A stretch of 64,000 bases of DNA, taken from contig NZ_FOQV01000003.1 of the NCBI RefSeq assembly GCF_900113835.1, positions 124,001-188,000 of the forward strand, written 5' to 3'. The stretch comes from Allobosea sp. OK403 (lineage in GTDB: Bacteria > Pseudomonadota > Alphaproteobacteria > Rhizobiales > Beijerinckiaceae). Of this stretch, positions 17,725 to 26,332 are shown one piece after another. The stretch's first letter is position 1; each line of letters opens with the position of its first letter. The notes under the pieces were generated by a model. It was not told the origin of the DNA. It made no database searches and saw nothing but the letters and a program-made list of their open reading frames with translations. A program made the translations under genes and the position numbers.

Positions 17725-18486
17725 ATGGCCGACAACACAGCCCAGAAGACCTCGCCCTCCTATCGCCTGGCCGCGCTCGATCCCGACTTCATCCTCGGCG
17801 ATTCCACGCGCGGGACACGCTTCATGCTCGAATACCAGAAGGCCGAGGACAGCCTGCGGGCGCGCGGCATCGCCTCGACCATCGTCGTCTTCGGCTCGGC
17901 GCGGGTGCGCGAGGGCAATCCCTGGTACGAGGCGGCGCGGGCTTTCGCGCGGCTCGCCTCTGAGCGCGGCGGCGCTCTGGCTCAGGCTGGCAATGAGCAC
18001 CGGCATGTCATCGCCACCGGCGGCGGGCCTGGCATCATGGAGGCGGCCAATCGCGGCGCGACGGAGGCCGGGGCGCTCTCGATCGGCCTCAACATCACCT
18101 TGCCGCATGAGCAGGAGCCCAATGCCTGGTCGACCCCGGACCTGACCTTCCGCTTCCATTATTTCGCGATGCGCAAGATGCATTTCGCCATGCGGGCGGC
18201 CGCACTCGTCGCCTTCCCCGGCGGGTTTGGCACGCTGGACGAATTGTTCGAGGTGATGACGCTAGTCCAGACCGCCAAGATGCCGCCGGTGCCGATCGTG
18301 CTCTATGACAGCGCCTTCTGGAAAAGTTTGGTCAATTTCGACACGCTGCGCGAAGCCGGCTTCATCCGCCCGGAGGACCTGTCGCTGTTTGCCTTTGCCG
18401 ACACGCCCGACGAGGCCTATGCCCGTATCGTCGCGGGCGCCGGCGACGCCTGGGAGCCGGCGGCAAAGGACAGTGTGCAGACGTAG
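17725..18486 (+). CDS. LOG family protein (TIGR00730; nucleotide phosphoribohydrolase-like)
   Basis: 253 aa Rossmann-fold protein. IVVFGSARV opens the nucleotide fold, IATGGGPGIMEAANRG binds phosphate, and FPGGFGTLDELFEVMT is the PGGxGTxxE active-site motif of lysine-decarboxylase-like/LOG proteins, which cleave nucleoside 5'-monophosphates to base and ribose phosphate. I chose ATG 17725 with AGGA upstream; the in-frame ATGs at 17689 and 17695 lack a good site. It may be co-transcribed with sco 55 nt upstream. Confidence 0.9.
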   Translation: MADNTAQKTSPSYRLAALDPDFILGDSTRGTRFMLEYQKAEDSLRARGIASTIVVFGSARVREGNPWYEAARAFARLASERGGALAQAGNEHRHVIATGGGPGIMEAANRGATEAGALSIGLNITLPHEQEPNAWSTPDLTFRFHYFAMRKMHFAMRAAALVAFPGGFGTLDELFEVMTLVQTAKMPPVPIVLYDSAFWKSLVNFDTLREAGFIRPEDLSLFAFADTPDEAYARIVAGAGDAWEPAAKDSVQT

Positions 18487-18610
18487 AGGCGCGCGATTGG
18501 TCGCGATGCACCACCGTCATTCGGTAATCGGTCGGTTTGGGCGCCGGTTCCGACCCGTTGGGGACTTGCGCGCCCACCTGTATTATAGCGTCGATCCCTG
18601 TGGAGGACCT

Positions 18611-18967
18611 ATGAGGCTGGTTTGTATCGTAGTCTGCATAGTCGCGACGGCGACTGTTTGCCGGGCAGACGTGCAAAGCGGTAAGCTTCGGCCCGATGAT
18701 TATCCCTTTCAATGCGGTGCAGTTTTCGGGATCATCGGTCGCGCCTACTCTGACGCTGCGAACGTTAGCGAGGCGACAAAATTCAGCGAGAGAGCTAAAA
18801 AACTTGAGCTACTGGCCCAAGCGGAGTTCGCTAGACGGGGTCGAACCCAGCAAGACGCTGAAAATTATATGCAGAAGCATATTGATCTCACGATCGAGTT
18901 AGCCGCTAGAGAACCGCAGCTGATCGCTAATTTCGTCAGAGCATGCGAGCAGCGATTCCCTGGCTGA
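18611..18967 (+). CDS. Small secreted protein of unknown function
   Basis: 118 aa with a signal peptide (about 1-19, VCRADVQ) and a mainly helical, charged mature part with two Cys (QCGAVFGIIG; RACEQRF) that could pair. TGGAGGA lies just upstream of ATG 18611. Codon use is less GC-biased than in neighbours (AAAAAACTTGAGCTA, GAAAATTATATG). I do not recognise the family. Confidence 0.6.
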   Translation: MRLVCIVVCIVATATVCRADVQSGKLRPDDYPFQCGAVFGIIGRAYSDAANVSEATKFSERAKKLELLAQAEFARRGRTQQDAENYMQKHIDLTIELAAREPQLIANFVRACEQRFPG

Positions 18968-19005
18968 TAAACTCGAGTTCAATGCCAACAATCGCCCCTT
19001 AGCGG

Positions 19006-19365
19006 TCATCCACCGTGAGGGCGCAACCGCTGGCGGATCGAGCTGACGAACATCAATGCAACTTTTTCGTCTTCGCTCAAAAGCGCGTTTCCTCCTGCCC
19101 TCAAGCGGTTGTCCAGGGAACGGAGCGTCAGATCAATGGCTGGTGGCAGTTCGGGAATGATGACAGGAACATCCTTCATCTCACTGTCGCCAAGCGTCCA
19201 ACTAAGAAGGCTACTTTTCCGGTCTAGTGACCATCTTCCGCCAGTCAACATCCGGCGACCGCTCGCCTCATAGCCAGAGACTCGCTCGACAAGGCAGACC
19301 AGAACGGCGGACGCGGCGACCCCAACGATGATGTCGCCCGGCTCAACTGTGATGTCATATCTCAT
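19006..19365 (-). CDS. Hypothetical protein, possible single membrane segment
   Basis: 119 aa from ATG 19365. The N-terminus DIIVGVAASAVLVCLVERV is hydrophobic enough for a membrane anchor, and the remainder is soluble (ELPPAIDLTLRSLDNRLRAG, LSEDEKVALMFVSSIRQR). A longer frame to 19455 adds an Arg-rich stretch that reads like translated repeat DNA. It converges with the small secreted protein gene and sits in the same less GC-biased stretch. No family recognised. Confidence 0.45.
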   Translation of the reverse strand: MRYDITVEPGDIIVGVAASAVLVCLVERVSGYEASGRRMLTGGRWSLDRKSSLLSWTLGDSEMKDVPVIIPELPPAIDLTLRSLDNRLRAGGNALLSEDEKVALMFVSSIRQRLRPHGG

Positions 19366-19470
19366 CCCGCGCACAGCCCTCTTCCTGTCGGAACGTGTCC
19401 GCTTCCCACCCAGAGCGGAAATCGGCCGGCGTCGGTCGCAAGCAATGGGCACCACCGGCCGATAGACCGT

Positions 19471-20700
19471 TTATGCGCCGACGAAGCCAGCCACGGCGAG
19501 GATGGTCGTAAGGCTGGCCGTCATGCCGGATACGCTGGCGGTCTTCTCGGCATCGATCCACTCGGCGAGAGAATGCGCCCGGCCGCCGGTGCCGCCCGAA
19601 CCGATCTTGATCGCGGGTATGCCGAGGCTCATCGGAATATTCGCGTCGGTCGAGGACGCCTCGTGCTTGGGCGCAAAGCCATGTGCCTGAAGCGCTGCGG
19701 TGGCGAACTGGACGATATCGGTGTCCATGGCCGTGTTGCCGGCGGGGCGATCGCCCAGCGTCCTGATATCGACGGTGATCGCTCCTTCGCTGGTCGAGCG
19801 GATCGCGTTCTCCTGTTCCACGGCCGCGGCCACGATCGCGCGGCATTGCGCGTCCAGCCTGGCGAGCTGCTCCGCCGATTCCGACCTGAGGTCGATGTCG
19901 ATCCACGCCTCCTCGGGAATCGCGTTCACCGATGTGCCGCCGCCGACGACGGAGGCGCAGAACGTGGTGCGAGGTGTTTCCGGCACCTCGATGCGGCCGA
20001 GTTCGACGACCGCCTGCGCCATGGCATAGATCGGGTTCACGATCCCGAATGCCTTGAAGCTGTGCCCGCCCGGCCCATTGAAGCGGACGGAGTAGCGTTT
20101 CGAGCCGACGCCGCCGACCACGATCTTGTCCACCTGCGGACTGTCGACGGTGATGAAGGCTTCGATCTGGTCGCGATACCGCCCCTTGGTGAAGAGATGG
20201 CGGACGCCACGCAGGTCGCCGAGCCCTTCTTCGCCGACATCGCCGACGAATAGAATATCGTTGCGGGTTCGGATGGAGGCGGCGTCCAGCGCGCGAATGA
20301 AGGCGAGCAGGACGGCAAGGCTGCGGGTGTCGTCGCCAATTCCCGGCGCATAGAGCTTGGTGCCCTCGCGGCGAACGGTGACGTCGATTCCTTCCGGGAA
20401 GACAGTATCGAGATGCGCGGCGACCACGATCAGCCCGCCATTGCCGGTGCCGCGCCTGACGCCCATGACATTGCCGATCTCGTCCTGCTCGACATCCTCG
20501 AGACCATGCGCACGCAGCATCTCGAGATAGGCTGCGGCGCGCCGCTCCTCCTTGAAAGGAGGCGATGGAATCTCGGTCAGGGTGACAATGTCGGCAACGG
20601 TGCGATCGTGGTCGGCGTCGAGCTTTTCGACCGCGACCTTGAATGTCGGATGGCTGGTGATCGCGGCGATTTCGGAGGCGTGGTCGCGCTGCACTGGCAT
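19471..20700 (-). CDS. M20 family metallopeptidase (peptidase T / dipeptidase-like)
   Basis: 409 aa two-domain zinc hydrolase. Metal and catalytic segments are in order: VAAHLDTVFP (His ligand), GIGDDTRSLAVLL (bridging Asp), GDVGEEGLGDLRG (catalytic Glu pair), VDSPQ, and a C-terminal AHSLAEW (last His). The dimerisation domain contains GPGGHSFKAFG. Likely hydrolyses the amide bond of a small peptide or N-acyl amino acid in the cytoplasm. It is divided from rplT by a strong terminator, so it has its own promoter. Confidence 0.9.
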   Translation of the reverse strand: MPVQRDHASEIAAITSHPTFKVAVEKLDADHDRTVADIVTLTEIPSPPFKEERRAAAYLEMLRAHGLEDVEQDEIGNVMGVRRGTGNGGLIVVAAHLDTVFPEGIDVTVRREGTKLYAPGIGDDTRSLAVLLAFIRALDAASIRTRNDILFVGDVGEEGLGDLRGVRHLFTKGRYRDQIEAFITVDSPQVDKIVVGGVGSKRYSVRFNGPGGHSFKAFGIVNPIYAMAQAVVELGRIEVPETPRTTFCASVVGGGTSVNAIPEEAWIDIDLRSESAEQLARLDAQCRAIVAAAVEQENAIRSTSEGAITVDIRTLGDRPAGNTAMDTDIVQFATAALQAHGFAPKHEASSTDANIPMSLGIPAIKIGSGGTGGRAHSLAEWIDAEKTASVSGMTASLTTILAVAGFVGA

Positions 20701-20864
20701 TTCCCCATCATGCGGTCGGTGGCCTTGCTACGGCGCAAGCTGTGCCGCCAGCCTTAGTGCGGCGCAAGGGCTCCTAGCGAACATCCGATCTGCTTTTGTG
20801 GCGACCGGAGAGCCGATCATGCGCGCTCGTCGTTCGGCTTCCGGGGCTCATCACGAAGCAAAGA

Positions 20865-20892
20865 AAAAGGCCGGCATCGCTGCCGGCCTTTT
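20865..20892 (-). terminator. Rho-independent terminator of rpmI-rplT
   Basis: Perfect 12-bp stem (AAAAGGCCGGCA with TGCCGGCCTTTT) and a 4-nt loop, followed on the minus strand by more T residues. It starts 42 nt beyond the rplT stop codon. Confidence 0.92.
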
Positions 20893-20934
20893 CCTCATTC
20901 AATGAAAGCAAAACCGCTCAAGCAGCCTTGATTA

Positions 20935-21312
20935 TCAGGCAGCCTTGGGCTCGGCGGCGGCGAGCGCGCCCTTGACCGTCTCGACCACGGCAGCGAAGGC
21001 CGCTGCGTCGTCGATGGCCATGGCCGACAGGGTCTTGCGGTCGAGCTCGAGACCGGCCTTGTGCAGGCCGTTGATGAACATCGAGTAGACCAGGCCGTGC
21101 TCACGCACCGCAGCGTTCAGGCGCTGGATCCAGAGCGCGCGGAACGAGCGCTTCCGGTTCTTGCGGTCGCGATAGGCGTACTGCATCGAGCGATCGACGG
21201 CCGCCTTGGCAGCGCGGATCGTATTCTTGCGGCGGCCATAGAAACCCTTGGCAGCCTTGAGTGTCTTCTTGTGCTTGGCATGGGACGTTACGCCCCGTTT
21301 CACGCGAGCCAT
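20935..21312 (-). CDS. rplT: 50S ribosomal protein L20
   Basis: 125 aa. The start [19 protein letters not shown] and the later [14 protein letters not shown] and [19 protein letters not shown] stretches are diagnostic of bL20, which binds 23S rRNA early in large-subunit assembly. It follows rpmI by 28 nt. In many bacteria infC precedes these two genes; here infC is about 14 kb away, and pheS, often next to rplT in alphaproteobacteria, is about 5 kb away. Confidence 0.98.
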   Translation of the reverse strand: MARVKRGVTSHAKHKKTLKAAKGFYGRRKNTIRAAKAAVDRSMQYAYRDRKNRKRSFRALWIQRLNAAVREHGLVYSMFINGLHKAGLELDRKTLSAMAIDDAAAFAAVVETVKGALAAAEPKAA

Positions 21313-21340
21313 GTGATGATCTCCGGAAGGTTAGGGGGCG

Positions 21341-21541
21341 TCAGCCGTTGGGGAGGAAGTATTTCTTCACGTTGGCGGCGTCGCCCTCGAAAAGAACGTT
21401 CGTACCCCGGTGATTGCGGAGCTGCTTGTTGGTCCGCTTGATCATCCCGTGACGCTTTCCGGCCTGGGCGTAGAGCACCTTGCCGGTTCCGGTGATCTTG
21501 AAGCGCTTCTTGGCGCTCGACTTCGTCTTGATCTTGGGCAT
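21341..21541 (-). CDS. rpmI: 50S ribosomal protein L35
   Basis: 66 aa basic protein starting [20 protein letters not shown] with [15 protein letters not shown] in the middle, the standard bL35 sequence. It is first gene of the rpmI-rplT unit, ended by the terminator at 20865-20892. The 278-nt gap to the divergent binding-protein gene must contain promoters for both, but I see no clear consensus boxes. Confidence 0.98.
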   Translation of the reverse strand: MPKIKTKSSAKKRFKITGTGKVLYAQAGKRHGMIKRTNKQLRNHRGTNVLFEGDAANVKKYFLPNG

Positions 21542-21819
21542 TTCAGCTCCTCATTGGTCGCGGACGCGCGAATTGCGCCGCTTTCAGTTTTGCTTGTTCA
21601 AGAAGTGCTCTTGGGGAAGCAAAGATCGACCGCCACGGCAGCCCTTATCAGCCGGGCGATCGAAGGCCGCGCGTATGACAGAAAAGGGCGGGCATGGCAA
21701 GCGCGGGACGAGGGCTCCGCGACAAGCCGCTTGACGAGATCCGTGGAAGGAGCGTCAACACGTCACGACAACGTCTCACAGGGCTCACAAGAAGCCCACG
21801 CTACCAGAGAGGAAACATC

Positions 21820-22845
21820 ATGCGAATTTCAGTGGCCGGATTCCTTGCCGGCATCGTCCTGAGCGCAGTGGCCAGCGCGCCTGCCCTCGCCCAGTCGACG
21901 CTCGACAAGATCAAGCAACGCGGCCAGATCATCTGCGGCACCAGCGAAGGCGTTCCCGGCTTTTCCCTGCAGGACGCCAACGGCGCCTGGAAGGGCTTCG
22001 ATACCGATATCTGCCGCGCGCTCTCGGCTGCCATCTTCAACGACCCCGACAAAGCCTCCTATCTCTCGCTCTCGAGCAAGAACCGGCTGGTCGCGCTGCA
22101 GAGCGGCGAGATCGACGTGCTGGCGCGCACGACGACCTGGACCCTTGGCCGCGATATCGGCCAGGGCGTCAGCTTCACGGCGGTCAACTATTACGACGGC
22201 CAAGGCTTCATCGTCCGCAAAAAGCTCAATGTGAACAGCGTCAAGGAACTCGACGGCGCCTCGATCTGCGTCGCACAAGGCACGACCACGGAGCTCAACC
22301 TCGCCGATTACGGCCGGACCAACGGCATCAAGTTCGAGACCGTCGCCTTCGCGACGCTCGAAGACACCGTGCAGGCCTATGAGGCCGGCCGCTGCGACGC
22401 CTACACCACCGACCTTTCCTCGCTCGCCGGCACGCGCAGCAAGCTTAAGGCCCCCGAGGAGCATGTCCTGCTGCAACAGGTCATCTCCAAGGAGCCGCTC
22501 GGCCCCTGGGTCCGCAAGAACGACGCGGCCTGGTTCGATCTCGTGCGCTGGACCGTGTTCGCACTGATCAACGCGGAGGAATTCGGCGTCACCAAAGCCA
22601 ATGTCGACGAGATGGTGAAGACCTCGACGAACCCCGAGATCCGCCGCCTGCTCGGCGCCGAGGGCAAGTTCGGCGAGTCGCTCGGCCTCAGCAACGATTG
22701 GGTCGTGCGGATCATTAAAGCCGTCGGCAATTACGGCGAGAGCTTCGAACGGAACTTCGGCGCCAACACCAATAACCCGCTGCCGCGCGGCGCCAACAAG
22801 CTGTGGACCCAGGGCGGGCTGCAATTCGCACCGCCGATCCGCTGA
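21820..22845 (+). CDS. General amino-acid ABC transporter substrate-binding protein (AapJ/BztA-like)
   Basis: 341 aa periplasmic protein. The signal peptide ends at PALAQ, then STLDKIKQRGQIICGTSEG starts a family 3 solute-binding fold. Hallmarks are GFDTDICRALSAAIF, VNYYDGQGF, GASICVAQGTTTELNLADY and EEFGVTKANVDEM, all typical of AapJ/BztA proteins that feed polar or general L-amino acids to a permease. GAGAGGAAAC precedes ATG 21820. No permease or ATPase genes are adjacent, so it must share a transporter encoded elsewhere. It is paralogous to the gene at 33288. Confidence 0.93.
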   Translation: MRISVAGFLAGIVLSAVASAPALAQSTLDKIKQRGQIICGTSEGVPGFSLQDANGAWKGFDTDICRALSAAIFNDPDKASYLSLSSKNRLVALQSGEIDVLARTTTWTLGRDIGQGVSFTAVNYYDGQGFIVRKKLNVNSVKELDGASICVAQGTTTELNLADYGRTNGIKFETVAFATLEDTVQAYEAGRCDAYTTDLSSLAGTRSKLKAPEEHVLLQQVISKEPLGPWVRKNDAAWFDLVRWTVFALINAEEFGVTKANVDEMVKTSTNPEIRRLLGAEGKFGESLGLSNDWVVRIIKAVGNYGESFERNFGANTNNPLPRGANKLWTQGGLQFAPPIR

Positions 22846-22924
22846 CAGCACGATGGCAAGGGGGTGGGGAGGTCCAGTATCGCCCCGCCCCTTCTGCCCT
22901 TCAAAGACAGTTTGATCATTCGAG

Positions 22925-22965
22925 CCCTCATCCTGAGGAGCCGCGAAGCGGCGTCTCGAAGGATG
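22925..22965. repeat. Palindromic repeat, family F (second copy)
   Basis: CCTCATCCTGAGGAGCCGC and GCGGCGTCTCGAAGGATG arms, matching the copy at 1617. It lies in the 358-nt convergent gap 22846-23203, which holds no gene. Confidence 0.75.
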
Positions 22966-23005
22966 GTTCGGAAGGGCGCTGGAGCGCCGTCCACACAGCC
23001 AGAGC

Positions 23006-23094
23006 CGTCATTGCGAGCGCAGCGAAGCAATCCAGGAAGGCGTAGAGCGAGCCCTCCTGGATTGCTTCGTCGCTCACGCTCCTCGCAATGACGG
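23006..23094. repeat. Palindromic repeat, family D
   Basis: Long inverted repeat starting CCGTCATTGCGAGCG, containing CGAAGCAATCCAGGA and its complement TCCTGGATTGCTTCG, and ending CTCGCAATGACGG. Other copies are at 56434-56518 and 59169-59290. Confidence 0.85.
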
Positions 23095-23203
23095 GGTGGG
23101 CGGCCGGTGCCGCAGCCGCCCGGACCACAGACCTCATCCTGAGAAGACTGGCTTGAATGAAGCCATTGAAATCTTTGGTTTTATTCCAGATTTCTCAGTG
23201 GCT

Positions 23204-24088
23204 CTAGACCCGGAAGAAGTCGATGAAAGCCCTGAGCGCCGGCCGCATCTGGCGGCGGCTGGGATAGTAGATGTGGAAGCCGTCGAAAGGCGGGCACCAA
23301 TCTTCCAGCACGCGCACCAGCCGGCCGTCGGCGAGCGCCTCGCTGACATACTCCTCAAACAGGAAAGCGATGCCGGCGCCATCGATCGCGGCCTGCGCGA
23401 TCAGGCGATCCTCGCCCAGGATCAAAGGCCCCTCGACCGGCGGCTCGATGGCGACGCCCTCCTTCTCGAACTCCCAGCGATAGATCACGCCGCTGGAGAA
23501 GCGGAAGCGGATGCAGCGATGAGCGGACAGGTCCTGCGGCCGCTCCGGCCGGGGCCTGCCTTCGAAATAGGAGGGGGCAGCGACCGCCGCGCCCCGCATC
23601 GAAGGCCCGATGCGAACGGCGATCATATCGCGCTGCAGGCTTTCGCCGAGCCTGATGCCGGCATCGAAACCACCCTCGACGACGTCGGAAAACCGGTCCT
23701 CGATCACGATCTCAAGCACGATCTCGGGAAAGGCTGCGGCGAAGGCGCCGAGCTTCGGCTCCAGCACGGTATGAGCCGCCGTGCGCGGCACGGTCAGCCG
23801 GAGATTGCCGGCGGGCTCGTCTCGGGACGCGACCGCCGCTTCCAGCGCAAGATCGATTTCCAGCAGCGCCGGGCGCAGCCGCTCCAGCAACTGGGCACCG
23901 GCTTCCGTGGGTGCGACGCTGCGGGTGCTGCGTGCCAGCAAGCGAACGCCCAGGCCAGTCTCGAGCGCCGATACAGCGTGGCTGACGGCGGAGGGCGCAA
24001 TGCCGAGTTCCTTCGCCGCGTCGCGAAAGCCGCCATTGCGGGCAACCGCCGCCAGGACGGCCAATTGCGAGAGATGGCTGCGGCTCAT
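23204..24088 (-). CDS. LysR family transcriptional regulator (1)
   Basis: 294 aa. The N-terminal winged helix-turn-helix is clear (GGFRDAAKELGIAPSAVSHA, then LETGLGVRLLARSTRSVAPT), and the C-terminal half is the usual effector-binding domain. It is divergent from the aldo/keto reductase with a 96-nt gap, the classic LysR arrangement, so it probably controls that gene and perhaps BKACE downstream. The start is ATG 24088; the much longer open frame upstream to 26131 is antisense noise. Confidence 0.93.
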   Translation of the reverse strand: MSRSHLSQLAVLAAVARNGGFRDAAKELGIAPSAVSHAVSALETGLGVRLLARSTRSVAPTEAGAQLLERLRPALLEIDLALEAAVASRDEPAGNLRLTVPRTAAHTVLEPKLGAFAAAFPEIVLEIVIEDRFSDVVEGGFDAGIRLGESLQRDMIAVRIGPSMRGAAVAAPSYFEGRPRPERPQDLSAHRCIRFRFSSGVIYRWEFEKEGVAIEPPVEGPLILGEDRLIAQAAIDGAGIAFLFEEYVSEALADGRLVRVLEDWCPPFDGFHIYYPSRRQMRPALRAFIDFFRV

Positions 24089-24184
24089 TGCTCTATTTAA
24101 TCGATCAAGCCGTGCAAATTCAAGCCGATTATCGAACGACACCAGCGGCGCTATCTGAGCCTCATCACAGCAGAGGAGCCGGTG

Positions 24185-25180
<996 letters not shown>

Positions 25181-25297
25181 TAAAGACAATGGCGGGAGCG
25201 GCGCATGGCTGCGCGTTCGCTCCCGCCCGACTTGCGTCCGACAAGCCCTGCAGGCTTTATCGCGATCCTGATCACGCCGCGCGAGCCTTGCCCGCCC

Positions 25298-26125
25298 ATG
25301 ACCACGCCCTGCATCATCACCGTCGCCATCACCGGCTCGCTGCCGACCAAGCGCGACAACCCGGCCGTGCCGATCTCGATTTCCGAACAGGTCGAATCCA
25401 CGCAGGCCGCTTTCGAGGCCGGCGCGACCCTGGCGCATTGCCATGTCCGCAGCGACGAGGGCACGCCGAGCTCCGATCCCGAGCGCTTCGGCCGTTTGCT
25501 GGAGGGGCTGCGCCAGCATTGCCCCGGCATGATCGTGCAGTTCTCGACCGGTGGGCGCTCCGGTGCGGGGCGCGAGCGCGGCGGCATGCTCTCGCTGAAG
25601 CCCGACATGGCCTCGCTCTCGACCGGCTCCTGCAATTTTCCGACGCGGGTCTACGAAAACAGCCCCGAGCTGGTCGACTGGCTGGCGAGCGAGATGCTGA
25701 GCTACGGCGTCAAGCCGGAGATCGAGGCCTTCGACCTTTCGATGATCTTCAAGGCGGTCGAGATGGGGGTTGCGGGTGCGATCAAGGGGCCGCTGCATGT
25801 GCAGTTCGTCATGGGCGTAAAGAACGCCATGCCGGTCGACCGCGCCGCCTTCGAATTCTACATCGCGACGCTGAAGCGGCTCGCGCCCGATGCGACCTGG
25901 ACCGGCGCCGGCATCGGCCGCGACCAGATCACCCTCAACCGCTGGTCGCTCGAACTCGGCGGCCATTGCCGCACCGGGCTGGAGGACAATGTCCGGCTCG
26001 ACCGCGACACGCTCGCGCCGTCCAACGCCGCTTTGGTGAAGCGTGTGGTCGATCTCTGCTCCGACTATGGCCGTCGTCCGGCAACAGCCGCCGAGGCGCG
26101 CGCCCTGCTCGGGCTCGCCGCCTGA
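25298..26125 (+). CDS. BKACE family protein (DUF849, beta-keto acid cleavage enzyme)
   Basis: 275 aa TIM-barrel protein. ITVAITGSLPTKRDNPAVP opens the barrel and AGATLAHCHVRSDEG carries the zinc ligands His47 and His49; FSTGGRSGAGRERGGML and GIGRDQITLNRW are also family features. BKACE enzymes condense a beta-keto acid with acetyl-CoA to give acetoacetate and a new acyl-CoA; the founding member, Kce, acts in lysine fermentation. The substrate here cannot be named. The start at 25298 gives the standard N-terminus; the open frame to 25205 is spurious. Confidence 0.9.
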   Translation: MTTPCIITVAITGSLPTKRDNPAVPISISEQVESTQAAFEAGATLAHCHVRSDEGTPSSDPERFGRLLEGLRQHCPGMIVQFSTGGRSGAGRERGGMLSLKPDMASLSTGSCNFPTRVYENSPELVDWLASEMLSYGVKPEIEAFDLSMIFKAVEMGVAGAIKGPLHVQFVMGVKNAMPVDRAAFEFYIATLKRLAPDATWTGAGIGRDQITLNRWSLELGGHCRTGLEDNVRLDRDTLAPSNAALVKRVVDLCSDYGRRPATAAEARALLGLAA

Positions 26126-26164
26126 CAGCAACGGGCTTTTACACCGACTTAAGGCTGAGGCTCT

Positions 26165-26314
26165 CCGTCATTCCGGGGCACGCCGAAGGCGAGAGCCCGG
26201 AACCCAGAACCGATGCGCGTCCTCGTGACGCGGAGCGGCGACCGACGCCTTCCCAAGCAGCGGCATCGGTTCTGGGTTCCGGGCTCGATCCTTCGGATCG
26301 CCCCGGAATGACGG
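26165..26314. repeat. Large palindromic repeat, family C (second copy)
   Basis: CCGTCATTCCGGGGC at one end and CCCCGGAATGACGG at the other, with the inner GGAACCCAGAACCGATG and CATCGGTTCTGGGTTCC arms. It fills the gap between the converging BKACE and CheW-fusion genes. Confidence 0.82.
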
Positions 26315-26332
26315 CGTGTTTAAACCCCGCAG

